The position numbers were made by a program, and so were the translations under genes. A stretch of DNA of 56,867 bases, from contig JANOHV010000108.1 of the NCBI GenBank assembly GCA_031406795.1, forward strand, positions 1 to 56,867. Reading direction: 5' to 3'. Shown here in pieces: positions 33,639 through 41,870 of the stretch; position 1 is the first letter of the stretch, and each line of letters opens with the position of its first letter. Source of the stretch: DATDCY01 sp031406795 [NCBI: Candidatus Rokuibacteriota bacterium]. GTDB lineage: Bacteria > JAUVQV01. The notes beneath the pieces were generated by a model. It had not been told where the DNA came from and ran no database searches. It saw only the letters and a program-made list of their open reading frames with translations.

Positions 33639-34586
33639 TCACTTGCGTTTGCCGCCCGCCGTCAGCTTGCCCAGGAACTCCCCGAAATAGCGCCGGATCG
33701 GCAGGTTCTCGTTCTCCGGGACGGTCCCGGTTTCGCTGTAGACCAGCGTGCTCAGCAGCACGTGCGCCGCCGCGACCGCCGGGAAGACCCGGGGCGCAGT
33801 GACGATCGGCCCGTAGAAGTTGAAATCGCTCCAGAGCACGCTCGACATCCCCTGGACGACGGCGTCCATCGCCTTGAAGCCGTCGAGACTCCAGAGGGTC
33901 TTGGCCTCCTGCCACATGTGCGTGCCGTTCGAGTAGGCGCCGCCGCAGGGCAGTCCGTGCTTCTCCTTGATCAGTTTGTTCGCCAGCAGCGAGAACGAGG
34001 TGGAGGGCAGGTTCATGATCGAGGTGTCGACGATGACCGTCTCGAACTCGCCGGCCCCCTGGTCGAGGAGCTTCTCCAGCGAGGTCAGTCGCCCCTGGGG
34101 CGACTGGTCCTGGTCGTCGAAGGCCTGGATGACCACGTGCTTGATCCCGAGGTCCTTGAGCTTGTTCACCTGACCCCGGATGTCCTTGTCCCACGGTGTG
34201 ATGCTGTTGTAGAGGAACTTGTCCTGCAGCCCGAGCTTGGCGACGTACTCCGTGGCCGCGGCCCGCTTCTCCGCGACCCACATGTCGATGCCGAAGGCCA
34301 TGTCCGTGGTCTCGCGGAAGAAATCGACGTAGATCTTCGCCTCCTCCGCCGAGTTGGCGACCATCGCCACCAGCCCGGGGATGCCGGTGGAGGCGGTGAG
34401 CGCCTCCTGCTGGCGGATGAGCTCCGTCGCCCGCACCCGATCGAAATTGCCCTTGCGATCCGCGAGAATCTTGTCCTTGTTGTGGAACATCGAGGCGATC
34501 AACAGCGGCGGGTTCTCCCCGGGCTGTCCGCCGACCTTCGCGCCGGCGATCGTGTTGACTTTCTGCTCTCTGGCGAACTGAAACAT
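33639..34586 (-). CDS. MtrH-family methyltetrahydrofolate/corrinoid methyltransferase
   Basis: The 315-aa TIM-barrel protein matches MtrH: KVGGQPGENPPLLIASMF, then TGIPGLVAMVANSAEEAK, AFGIDMWVAEKRAAAT, KDLGIKHVVIQAFDDQDQ and the GLPCGGAYSNGTH segment. MtrH in methanogens moves methyl between tetrahydromethanopterin and a corrinoid; bacterial members such as MtgA (glycine betaine) and MtoA-like enzymes (methoxyaromatics) use tetrahydrofolate. It should deliver methyl groups into folate one-carbon metabolism here. ATG 34586 follows a GAGGAG ribosome site. It is the only folate-linked member in the window, so it may serve both corrinoid modules. Confidence 0.88.
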   Translation of the reverse strand: MFQFAREQKVNTIAGAKVGGQPGENPPLLIASMFHNKDKILADRKGNFDRVRATELIRQQEALTASTGIPGLVAMVANSAEEAKIYVDFFRETTDMAFGIDMWVAEKRAAATEYVAKLGLQDKFLYNSITPWDKDIRGQVNKLKDLGIKHVVIQAFDDQDQSPQGRLTSLEKLLDQGAGEFETVIVDTSIMNLPSTSFSLLANKLIKEKHGLPCGGAYSNGTHMWQEAKTLWSLDGFKAMDAVVQGMSSVLWSDFNFYGPIVTAPRVFPAVAAAHVLLSTLVYSETGTVPENENLPIRRYFGEFLGKLTAGGKRK

Positions 34587-34620
34587 TCTGGCTCTCCTCG
34601 TTTCGAAGCTGGTGAACGAT

Positions 34621-34686
34621 GCGGCCGTTGGTTGCGGCCGCTGAACAAGACCCGCGGGCAACCGCCGCCCCCGGGCCTTGTTCAGC
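34621..34686. repeat. Paired inverted repeats upstream of the MtrH-family gene
   Basis: GCGGCCG (34621-34627) pairs with CGGCCGC (34635-34641); right beside it GCTGAACAAG (34640-34649) pairs perfectly with CTTGTTCAGC (34677-34686) over a CCCGCGGG-containing loop. No T-run follows on either strand, so it looks more like a mobile palindrome or RNA-processing hairpin than a terminator. Confidence 0.5.
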
Positions 34687-34746
34687 AGCCTGTCCTGCCG
34701 CGCAAGGGGCCGGGGGAGGCCGCTCGCCCCCCCCGGCGCTGATGCT

Positions 34747-35187
34747 CTAGAAAACGCCGTGGTCGAACTTCGGCGCCGGCAGGTACTCCCACTTCTCGCC
34801 CTTGCGGAACTTGGCCTCGATGTCCAGGCACTTGAGCGCGTACTCGAAGGCGTAGGGAATGCCGGGGCCGCCCGGGACAAAGCCGCCGAGGATCATGCCG
34901 ACCGAGGCAGCCTCGAAGATCTCGCCTGAGGTCGCGCCGGCGTTGATCGCCGGGATCACGTGGATGATGCAGCGCGGCGAGCAGTAGGCCACGCCGCCGG
35001 ACATGAACATCAGCTCCTTGACCTTGCGCGAGAGGGCGCCGTCGCCGAAGATGCTGGCGTAGAAATCGGCGAACGTGCGGCCCGGCTCCGGGGTCACGGT
35101 GTTGATGACCTGGAACATGCGCGGGACGAACCCGCACTGCTTCTTCATGTACTCGTTGACCTGGTCCAGCGTCATCTTCTCGGACAT
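34747..35187 (-). CDS. AhpD/carboxymuconolactone decarboxylase-like protein
   Basis: The 146-aa all-helical protein fits the CMD/AhpD fold: MKKQCGFVPRMFQVINTV, LSRKVKELMFMSGGVAYCSP and GATSGEIFEAASVGMILGG. The redox motif is CSPRCIIH (C-x3-C-x2-H) instead of CxxCxxxH: the first Cys and the His keep their spacing but the second Cys is shifted by one. Such proteins reduce peroxides or act on quinone- or lactone-like substrates; here it may protect the cobalt enzymes or act on the demethylated product (inference). It lies between the type II UroD gene and the MtrH-family gene. Confidence 0.75.
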   Translation of the reverse strand: MSEKMTLDQVNEYMKKQCGFVPRMFQVINTVTPEPGRTFADFYASIFGDGALSRKVKELMFMSGGVAYCSPRCIIHVIPAINAGATSGEIFEAASVGMILGGFVPGGPGIPYAFEYALKCLDIEAKFRKGEKWEYLPAPKFDHGVF

Positions 35188-35332
35188 CGTTCGCTCCTTT
35201 GGTTTCCCGCCGGCCCCATGCCGCGCGGTTCGGGTGTTGTTCGTTTCGCCCGTACTGCCACGACTTTCACGACCCCTGGCAACACATCCGCTCCTGTGCC
35301 GCTCTCACCCCCATTCAAGAGGTTTCAGCCGG

Positions 35333-36376
35333 TTAGAGTTTCCACTCCAGCGCAACGTCGTGAAATTTCTTGAGGTTCTCGTAGGGGATCGTCGGCGGGA
35401 TGTCGCACCCCGGCACCAGAATGAAGCCGGGCGCCGACCCCGCCACCTCGATGACCTCGCGGCAGGCCTTCTCGACGCCGGCGGCGTCCTGGTTGAGCAG
35501 CACGTGCACGGGCGCGACGTTGCCGCCGAAGCTCATCTTCCCTTCGAGCGCCTCGCGCGCCTTGGCCATGTCCACCTTCTGGTCGAAGAAGATCGTGCTC
35601 GCCCCGGTTGCGGGGAACAGATCAAGTCGATCGCTCGTGTTGCCGCAGATGTGCAGGATCGAGTGGACGCCCTTGCCGCGGGCCCAGTCGGTCAGCTTCT
35701 TGAGACCCGGCACCGCGAAGCGCTCCATCTGCTTCTTGTTGATCAGGTCGCCGGAGGCCGTGGGGTCGGCGATGCTCAGGCACTCCACCCCGGCCTGCAC
35801 CAGCGGTTCGTAGACGTGGATCAGCAGGTCGGCGCAGAAATCGACCATCTTCTCGACGAAGGCCGGCTTTTTGAACGTCGCCTTCATGAAGGCTTCCTCG
35901 CCGACGAAGCGCGCCGCCAGCGTGAACGGGCCCCAGCAGGTCATCGTGACCAGATAGGTGTCCCCGATCTTCTTCTTCACGAGCTTGGTCGCCTCGAGCA
36001 CGGTCTGCACCACCGGGTCGCGAAGCACGTCGGCGATGTCCAGTTTCGCCAGGTCCTCTTCGTTGTTGACGAAATGCGAGGTCATGTCCGGGGCGCCCAT
36101 TTCGCGGTACTTGATGCCGACCCCGAACGCCTTACCGAGCGCCGACGCGTGGAAGTTGTTGTACCCCGAACCGACGTACACGACGTCGCTGCGGATGCGC
36201 GCCGCCTCGGCGACGCACATATCGGCCATCTTCTGCGGGTCGAGCGCCAGTGCCTCGAAGCTCGTGCCGTAGTCCTTGATCGACCACATCCCGGCCCCGA
36301 ACAGGGTCACCGGAATCCGGTCCGCCTTCTCGCACGCAAAAGCCTTGAGTATCACTTCCCTCGGTGTCATCGTCAT
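35333..36376 (-). CDS. UroD-fold corrinoid methyltransferase, type II copy 1
   Basis: The 347-aa UroD-superfamily protein has zinc ligands SILHICGNTS (HxC) and FILVPGCDIPPTIP (Cys). Its own subgroup motifs TLFGAGMWSIKDYG and VVYVGSGYNNFHASA are shared with the enzyme at 47908-48924 but not with the type I pair, so it probably recognises a different methyl donor. Bacterial O-demethylases of the MtoB/VdmB kind are UroD-fold, which makes this a candidate methyltransferase I. ATG 36376 is chosen; the frame upstream is non-coding. A 145-bp gap follows before the AhpD-like gene. Confidence 0.86.
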   Translation of the reverse strand: MTMTPREVILKAFACEKADRIPVTLFGAGMWSIKDYGTSFEALALDPQKMADMCVAEAARIRSDVVYVGSGYNNFHASALGKAFGVGIKYREMGAPDMTSHFVNNEEDLAKLDIADVLRDPVVQTVLEATKLVKKKIGDTYLVTMTCWGPFTLAARFVGEEAFMKATFKKPAFVEKMVDFCADLLIHVYEPLVQAGVECLSIADPTASGDLINKKQMERFAVPGLKKLTDWARGKGVHSILHICGNTSDRLDLFPATGASTIFFDQKVDMAKAREALEGKMSFGGNVAPVHVLLNQDAAGVEKACREVIEVAGSAPGFILVPGCDIPPTIPYENLKKFHDVALEWKL

Positions 36377-36411
36377 GCTGGTTCCCCCTTGGCGTCGGTG
36401 GTCGTCTGGCG

Positions 36412-36741
36412 TCAGGCTGCGATGTGCTGAATGATCTCTTTGATCGCGTCCAGGTCGACGGGCAGCCGGATCATCGGCGGATTGTCGCACGCCGCGCCCC
36501 CGCCGACGAAGAGAATGGGCATCTCGGGCGCGATGGTCTTGATGATGCGTGCGGCATCCTCCGCGGAGAGGCCGAACGGCTCCGCATCGACGATCATGAC
36601 ATCGTAGGTGCTGCCGAGGACCTTCTGCACGGCGAGGGCGGGGTGCTCGACGTCCTCGATGGCGTAACCCTCCTCCCGGAGCATGCCGTAGAGGCTCTTG
36701 ATCAGCAGCGGGTTCGATGAGCAGAGTATGATTTTCTTCAT
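36412..36741 (-). CDS. Degenerate response-regulator receiver-domain protein
   Basis: The 109-aa stand-alone receiver fold (MKKIILCSSNPLLIKSLYGM, then YDVMIVDAEPFGLSAEDA) keeps the phospho-acceptor position Asp52. The acidic pair after the first strand is replaced by CSSN, the conserved Ser/Thr by Gly (ILFVGGG) and the conserved Lys before Pro by Leu (RLPVDL). It is therefore probably not phosphorylated normally and may work as a protein-interaction module. It starts the second half of the supercluster, 35 bp before the type II UroD gene. ATG 36741 has no good ribosome site; a TTG upstream is possible. Confidence 0.7.
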   Translation of the reverse strand: MKKIILCSSNPLLIKSLYGMLREEGYAIEDVEHPALAVQKVLGSTYDVMIVDAEPFGLSAEDAARIIKTIAPEMPILFVGGGAACDNPPMIRLPVDLDAIKEIIQHIAA

Positions 36742-36877
36742 CTGCTGCTGAACCAATGCATGATCGGTGCCAGACTGCGGAAGAGCACCCGTGCATCGCA
36801 AAAAGGCCTTCAAACGAGGACTTCATCGACCCGCGATGGCCCCGTCTTGGCTTGTCGGTCTTGAGAGGAGCGTTTGA

Positions 36878-37032
36878 CCGGGCAGCAGAGGAGGGATATT
36901 GCCCCAGCGGCTGGGGAATTCCGCCTCACACCTCGATCGAACTGCCCGGCGGCGGGCGAGGAACTTCAGTTTCCTTTTTGCGCAGGGAAACTTCCCAGGG
37001 AGGCTCGTTTCTCCCGCACCCCAAGAAACGAG
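36878..37032. ncRNA. Structured intergenic region, candidate cis-RNA
   Basis: The 329-bp gap 36742-37070 contains no gene but several strong stems. On plus coordinates: outer CCGGGCAG (36878-36885) with CTGCCCGG (36942-36949); inside it GAGGAGG (36888-36894) with CCGCCTC (36921-36927), one A-G mismatch; inside that CCCCAG (36902-36907), loop CGG, CTGGGG (36911-36916). Separate hairpins follow: AGGAA/TTCCT (36959-36975), GGGAA/TTCCC (36985-36996) and CTCGTTTCT (37004-37012) with AGAAACGAG (37024-37032). The flanking genes are minus strand, so it would be a leader for the receiver-like gene. I see no match to the cobalamin riboswitch consensus or another class. Confidence 0.4.
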
Positions 37033-37070
37033 ACCCCCTGGTCGAGCATTTCTCCCGCAACTCCAGAACG

Positions 37071-37259
37071 CTACAGGTCCTTCTTCACCTCGGACCGCTT
37101 CACCTTGACGTGCACGCCTGACGGCAGCAAGGCCCTTACGGTGCTTGCCGAGTGATACTCCTTCTCCATGCATTCCAGCTGAACGCCATTTTCAAGCAGG
37201 ATGTCCTTGCCGTCCACGGTCTGTGTCGTCCTGGTTTCACCGATGTACGTAATTTTCAT
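37071..37259 (-). CDS. Small conserved-looking protein of unknown function (62 aa)
   Basis: The 62-aa protein MKITYIGETRTTQTVDGKDI (first 20 residues) continues with an acidic/basic mixture ending KVKRSEVKKDL. Alternating hydrophobic residues suggest a small beta-barrel or SH3-like fold; there is one cysteine and no membrane segment. ATG 37259 is preceded by AAAGGAGAAG. It sits 45 bp downstream of RACo copy 2 at the end of the first operon half. Not recognised; possibly an accessory to RACo or the corrinoid protein. Confidence 0.6.
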   Translation of the reverse strand: MKITYIGETRTTQTVDGKDILLENGVQLECMEKEYHSASTVRALLPSGVHVKVKRSEVKKDL

Positions 37260-37304
37260 CCGCTTCTCCTTTGTTGGGGACCATCCCACCCAGACAGCTT
37301 GGTG

Positions 37305-39260
37305 CTATTCGATCTTCGGCTTCTCCTCCGGCAGTATGCCTTTCAGATGCGGAAATTTGTCGAACATATGGGGAAACTGCATCGATTCGCCGAACCGGTC
37401 GTTGAAGTCCTCCTCCAGCGCCAGTTCCACATACTCGACTTTGCGGGCGATGATATTGGCTTCCTTGCGCTCGTCGGTGCTGAGCAGGGCGATGCGGGCG
37501 CCGTCACCCGCGGCATTGCCGATATACTCGACCTTCTTGAGGTCGCAGTCGGGGAACATGCCGATCACCATGGCCGCCACCTTGTCGATGTGGCTCCCGA
37601 AGGCTCCGGCTATGGCCAGCCGGTCGAACTTCTTGATGCCGAGCTTGCGAAGCATGATCAGGCAACCGGAGTACAGAGCGCCCTTTGCGAGCTGAATCGC
37701 CCGGACGTCCTTCTGATTGACGACGATGTCCGCTTCGATTGCCGTCTCGTGCTTCCAGGCCAGAACGTATTCGCTCAGGCCCTTTTCGTTCTTCCTGATC
37801 CTCGGGGACTTCAGCTCGATGTCGATCTGCCCGTTCTTCTTCAGGATCCCCGCCAGGAACATGGCCGCGATCACGTCGATGATGGCCGAACCGCAGATGC
37901 CCTTGGCCTTCATGTTGACCTGGCCGTCGCTCCAGCGGTTGCTGCCGATGACCTTGTACTGCGGCTCGAGCGTCTTGGGGTCGATCTTCACGCGCTCGAT
38001 CGCCCCGGGGGCCGCGCGCATGCCGAATTCTATCTGCGCCCCCTCCAGTGCGGGTCCGGTTGCGCAGGAACAGGAGATGAGCTTGTCGCGGTTGCCCAGG
38101 ACCAGCTCGCCGTTCGTCCCGATGTCGATGAGCAGCGTCATTTCCTTGCGCTTGTGCGGCTTGTCCGCGATCAGGCACCCGACGTTGTCCGCCCCGACGA
38201 AGCCCGCTTCGATGGGCAGGACGTGGATGTTGCCGGCCGGCAGGATGTGAATGCCGAGCCGCTCCGCCTTGATGTCGACCGAGTGGTGCAGGGCCGGGGT
38301 GAACGGCGCCACGCCCATGTATTCGGGGTTGATGCCGAGCAGGATGTGGTGCATGGCGGTGTTGCAGACGAGGGTCATCTCGCTGATGTCATCCGTCGAG
38401 ATCCCGGCCTTGTGCGCGGCCTGCTTGGCGATCGTGTTGAGCCCCTCGACGATCGTGTCCTGGAGGTCCTTCAAGCCGGTCTCTTCGTTGAACATGCAGT
38501 AGGAAATCCGGGACATGACGTCTTCGCCGTAGCGAACCTGGGGGTTCATCATCGACTCGGTCACGATGACGTCGCCGGTGTTCAGGTCGGTCAGATAGCC
38601 GGCGACGGAGGTGGTGCCGATATCGACGGCCAGCCCGATATTGGTCTCGATCTTCCCGGGTTCGACCCGGATGATGTCCGCATTGTTCCAGACGGTGACC
38701 GTGACCTTCCAGTCGCTTTTTCTCAACACGTCGGGAAGCTTCTGGAGGGCCCGGTAGTCGATGGTCAACTTCTTCATTTTCGGGTTGTTTTCGTACAACA
38801 CCTTCTCGACGCGCTCGAAATCCCCGAGCGGGTCGTCGAGGTTGGGTTCGGGCAGCTCCACGTAATACTTCCGGACGGCGGGTTTCAGCTTGACCACGAT
38901 CTTGCCGGCGGCCTTGCTGACGACCTGTTTGCCGGTCCGGCTGGCCTCGGGGACGAAGACGAGCACGTCGCCCAGGATCTTCGTGCAGCAGGCCAGGCGG
39001 ACGTGCTCCTCGGCATCCTTGCGTTCCAGAACCTTGATCTCCTTCTCGTCGAGGCTGCTCAGATGCCCCATCGAGGAGGTGATGTCTTCCTTCTGGAACT
39101 TGCCTTCCATGATCTTGACCCGGCACTTGCCGCAGACGATCAGCTCGCCGCAGACCGCTTCGATGTCGACGCCCAATCTCCGGGCGGCGTCGAGGATCGT
39201 GGTCCCTTCCGGCACCAGCCCGCGCCTGCCGGATGGTTGAAATATGATGGTATGCTCCAT
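37305..39260 (-). CDS. RACo-type corrinoid protein reductive activator, copy 2
   Basis: The 651-aa protein is collinear with copy 1: 2Fe-2S ligands C37-x5-C43-x2-C46 and a Cys in VRLACCTKIL (two cysteines here), a middle domain, and an ASKHA ATPase with GLAVDIGTTSVAGYLTDLN, LIDIGTNGELVLG and AIAGAFGSHIDKVAAM. It has the same role of ATP-dependent reduction of Co(II) to Co(I). Divergence from copy 1 through the middle domain suggests specialisation for the corrinoid protein at 39374-40045, encoded 113 bp upstream. Confidence 0.9.
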   Translation of the reverse strand: MEHTIIFQPSGRRGLVPEGTTILDAARRLGVDIEAVCGELIVCGKCRVKIMEGKFQKEDITSSMGHLSSLDEKEIKVLERKDAEEHVRLACCTKILGDVLVFVPEASRTGKQVVSKAAGKIVVKLKPAVRKYYVELPEPNLDDPLGDFERVEKVLYENNPKMKKLTIDYRALQKLPDVLRKSDWKVTVTVWNNADIIRVEPGKIETNIGLAVDIGTTSVAGYLTDLNTGDVIVTESMMNPQVRYGEDVMSRISYCMFNEETGLKDLQDTIVEGLNTIAKQAAHKAGISTDDISEMTLVCNTAMHHILLGINPEYMGVAPFTPALHHSVDIKAERLGIHILPAGNIHVLPIEAGFVGADNVGCLIADKPHKRKEMTLLIDIGTNGELVLGNRDKLISCSCATGPALEGAQIEFGMRAAPGAIERVKIDPKTLEPQYKVIGSNRWSDGQVNMKAKGICGSAIIDVIAAMFLAGILKKNGQIDIELKSPRIRKNEKGLSEYVLAWKHETAIEADIVVNQKDVRAIQLAKGALYSGCLIMLRKLGIKKFDRLAIAGAFGSHIDKVAAMVIGMFPDCDLKKVEYIGNAAGDGARIALLSTDERKEANIIARKVEYVELALEEDFNDRFGESMQFPHMFDKFPHLKGILPEEKPKIE

Positions 39261-39373
39261 GTCTGTTGCTTACTCCTTAGCTGTGCGACAACCTGTCAAG
39301 TTCCTGGCGGCCCGTCTTCCTGCGCCCGTGCCCCCGGAAGGGGGGCCAGGGCGCGGAAGAACCGGATCGCGAC

Positions 39374-40045
39374 CTAGGAGGCCATCTTCCCTTTCCGCAG
39401 CGCATCGAGCATCTTCATGGCCTCCTTGAGCGCATTGGGGGCATTGTCGGCGGTCGTGTCCGCACCGTACTCTTCGACCGTCTTCTCGGTGATCGGCGCG
39501 CCGCCGATCATGATCTTCACCTTCGGGTTCTTCTCCTTGATCATCGGGATGAGCTTCTTGATGCCGACCATGGAGGTCGTCATCATCGCGGAGAGCATCA
39601 CGATGTCGGAGTCGGTCTTGAGCTGCTCTTCCACGAACCGCTTCAGCGGCACATCCCGGCCGAGGTCATGGACCGTCCAGCCCGAGGCCTCGAAGATGGC
39701 CTTGATGATGTTCTTGCCGAGGTCATGCACGTCCCCCTGCATGACGCCGAGCACGACCTGCCCCCGTACTTCGCCGGCCTGCAACTTGATATGAGGCTTC
39801 AACACGTCGAGCGCCGCGTAGAGCGCCTTGGCGCAAAGCAGGGTCTCCGGGACGAAATACTCGTGACTGTCGAACTTCTGGCTGACGACCTCCATGCCCC
39901 CCGCCAGGCCTTCCATGGTGACGGTGTACGCGTCGGCGCCGGCGGCCACCGCTTCTTCGGCGATCTTCTTGGCGTCGGCGACCTTGTAATTGATGATCGC
40001 ATCCTGAAGCCGCTTGATCAGTTCCTTCTCTTTCTCAGTTGCCAT
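39374..40045 (-). CDS. Corrinoid (B12)-binding methyltransferase protein, MtaC/MtbC family, copy 2
   Basis: The 223-aa protein has the cap domain (EGLAGGMEVVSQKFDSHEYF, then VPETLLCAKALYAALDVLKP) and the B12 domain with VMQGDVHDLGKN (His107 cobalt ligand), SAMMTTSMVGIKKLI and MIGGAPITEKTVEEYGAD. It is strongly similar to copy 1 over its whole length. ATG 40045 is preceded by AAAGGAGAAA. It is placed directly after the type III UroD enzyme (26 bp), its likely methyl donor or acceptor partner. Confidence 0.93.
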   Translation of the reverse strand: MATEKEKELIKRLQDAIINYKVADAKKIAEEAVAAGADAYTVTMEGLAGGMEVVSQKFDSHEYFVPETLLCAKALYAALDVLKPHIKLQAGEVRGQVVLGVMQGDVHDLGKNIIKAIFEASGWTVHDLGRDVPLKRFVEEQLKTDSDIVMLSAMMTTSMVGIKKLIPMIKEKNPKVKIMIGGAPITEKTVEEYGADTTADNAPNALKEAMKMLDALRKGKMAS

Positions 40046-40071
40046 GCCATTTCTCCTTTGCGCGCAAGTCG

Positions 40072-41133
40072 TTATTTCTTGTAGACGCCGTACTTCTTGC
40101 CCGCTTCGACAATCCTGCGGGCGTTGAGAAGGGGGGCGTTCGGCGGAAATTCGCAGCCCGTGGAGAGGATCAGGCCGCCACCCTTGGCGAAGATCTCGAT
40201 CTCCGCCTTGCACTCCTCCTCGATCTCGTCAGGGGTGCCGAGCATGGCAACCGGGGCGGGCGGGATCCAGCCGATCGTGGCGATCTTGCCGCCCCACTTC
40301 GCCTTATGTTCCTCCCAACTGTCAACGTCGTCCGCCACATAGGCGTGGGAGATTGCATGGGGGTTCGCCCACTTCTGCGACACGTCGAAGTAGATGCCGT
40401 TGCCGCAGTTGTGCAGCACGACCAGGCAGCCCTTGGCACGGATCGAATCGCAGAGCCGCTTGATCGACGGTCCTTCGAACTTTTCCCACATCTCCTTGCC
40501 GAGAATGCTCTGCGAGCAGTAGAGATGGTCGTAGCACACGGCGTGGGCGCCGGCTTCCGCCTGCGCCATGGCATAATCGAGCAGCGTCTCGTCCATCGCC
40601 TGGAGAGCCGGAAGCACGGCCTCCGGATTTTCGATCAGGTCCATGAAGAACTTGTCGGGACCCCGCATCATGCTCATGACGCCGAGCGAGCCGTAGACGA
40701 ACCCGACGATGGCGTGGGTCGTGCCGACCTCCTTGGAGATGCCGGCAATCATGTCGATGACGCTCTTCATCCGCTTGGTCTTGCGCGGGTTGATTCTCTT
40801 GATCTTCTTGTAGTCGTCAATGGTCTTGATATAGGGATTGTCGTAATTCGGGTGAGCGGTGTTCATCTCCGGGAAAAAGACTTCCTGGCCGAAGTCGGCG
40901 GCCTCGACCGAGAGATCCACCAGCGCGACGACGCCGTCGTGGCCGAGCAGCTTCAGCGCGTCGACGTGGCCGCGTACCATGTCGTTGACGTAATCGCCGG
41001 AAGACCACTCGCCGTAACTGATCCCCGCCACGCGGTGCGTTGCCCCGCAGACCAGCGGTGCCACCGGAACGCGGTCGCCTTCCTGGAACTGACAAGCCGT
41101 CGCAACTCTTTGCAGTCCGTTCATCTCATCCAT
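40072..41133 (-). CDS. UroD-fold corrinoid methyltransferase, type III
   Basis: The 353-aa UroD-superfamily protein has zinc ligands VVLHNCGNG (HxC) and LILSTGCEFPPNAP (Cys). Its N-terminus (VAPLVCGATHRVAGISYGEW) and MEEHxAKWG-like region differ from both other UroD types here, and it resembles the MtaA/MtbA side of the superfamily more generally. It is the only representative of this type in the window and is paired with corrinoid copy 2. Methyl donor unknown. Confidence 0.86.
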   Translation of the reverse strand: MDEMNGLQRVATACQFQEGDRVPVAPLVCGATHRVAGISYGEWSSGDYVNDMVRGHVDALKLLGHDGVVALVDLSVEAADFGQEVFFPEMNTAHPNYDNPYIKTIDDYKKIKRINPRKTKRMKSVIDMIAGISKEVGTTHAIVGFVYGSLGVMSMMRGPDKFFMDLIENPEAVLPALQAMDETLLDYAMAQAEAGAHAVCYDHLYCSQSILGKEMWEKFEGPSIKRLCDSIRAKGCLVVLHNCGNGIYFDVSQKWANPHAISHAYVADDVDSWEEHKAKWGGKIATIGWIPPAPVAMLGTPDEIEEECKAEIEIFAKGGGLILSTGCEFPPNAPLLNARRIVEAGKKYGVYKK

Positions 41134-41185
41134 TTTCGAGCCTCCTTGTTGTGACTCCTCGCTACCGCACGGAGCGATCCGTCCT

Positions 41186-41860
41186 CTACTGGATCAACAG
41201 CAGGCCTGACCAGACAATCTCCGTCTTCGGCGGCATATCGAACGGCAAACCAGCATTCACGCAGGTCTGCAGAACGTCGATGCCGACGCCTTCCATCGAC
41301 GGTCTGGCTTCGAACGGTCGCCGACACCCTTCCTTGGCGCCGGGCCCAACACAGGTCGGACAGAGCATGCATTCGCCGCCGATGAGCCCGAGGGCAAACG
41401 GGAACCCGATCGACATGGCCTTGCTCTCAACTTCGTTCACGAGTTTGTGCAGCCGAACCGCAGCGATCTTCACATTACTGAAATCGGCTTGCGCACCTTC
41501 ACCCCCCTTCGCGTCCAACGACTTTGACGGGTTTATGAAAAACTTCTGTACCTCTTCCTTGTCGTACGTGTCGATCTCCCCACTGAGCGCGCTGCGCGTC
41601 TGGACCAGCAGCGCGGTCCGGTAGTTTCCGACCACTCTCCGGAACTCCTCGACGGTCGGCACGTGGGGCGGACAGGTGAGCGTCCGCCCGTAGTGCGGGC
41701 AGAGCGGTATCTGACATTTCATGCGCACCCGCTCGTCGATGGCCACGTCCGTCGCGGGAAAAAGCCGGGCGCGATAGGCGCCCTTCTCGCAGGCGAAGGC
41801 CTCGAGCTGTGCCAGCCGCTCCCGGCAGTCGGCGGTGTGCGCTTCGGCGGGCGTCTTCAT
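41186..41860 (-). CDS. DUF2284 predicted metal-binding protein
   Basis: The 224-aa protein carries two cysteine groups: MKCQIPLCPHYGRTLTCPPH (about residues 47-67) and GGECMLCPTCVGPGAKEGCR with a later LQTC. This is the DUF2284 pattern, found in anaerobes and methanogens near methyltransferase genes. Iron-sulphur or other metal binding is likely. The MSIGFPFALGLIGG segment is hydrophobic but too short for membrane crossing. ATG 41860 follows a GAGG ribosome site, and the zinc-ribbon gene ends 10 bp upstream. Confidence 0.82.
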   Translation of the reverse strand: MKTPAEAHTADCRERLAQLEAFACEKGAYRARLFPATDVAIDERVRMKCQIPLCPHYGRTLTCPPHVPTVEEFRRVVGNYRTALLVQTRSALSGEIDTYDKEEVQKFFINPSKSLDAKGGEGAQADFSNVKIAAVRLHKLVNEVESKAMSIGFPFALGLIGGECMLCPTCVGPGAKEGCRRPFEARPSMEGVGIDVLQTCVNAGLPFDMPPKTEIVWSGLLLIQ

Positions 41861-41870
41861 GACCGCCTCC

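Noticed and set aside
35188-35332. Separate promoter or small gene in the 145-bp gap before the AhpD-like gene
   Set aside because: No convincing -35/-10 or sigma54 pattern and no short frame with a ribosome site could be found.
36757-36772. Sigma54-like site on the minus strand (TGGCAC-N5-ATGCA with GG/GC 10 bp apart)
   Set aside because: It would start transcription about 5 bases before the ATG of the receiver-like gene, leaving no ribosome site. The -12 box is also imperfect.
36742-37070. Cobalamin riboswitch in the structured gap
   Set aside because: No B12-box-like conserved core was found on either strand, though cobalamin control would be expected. Kept only as an unclassified structure.
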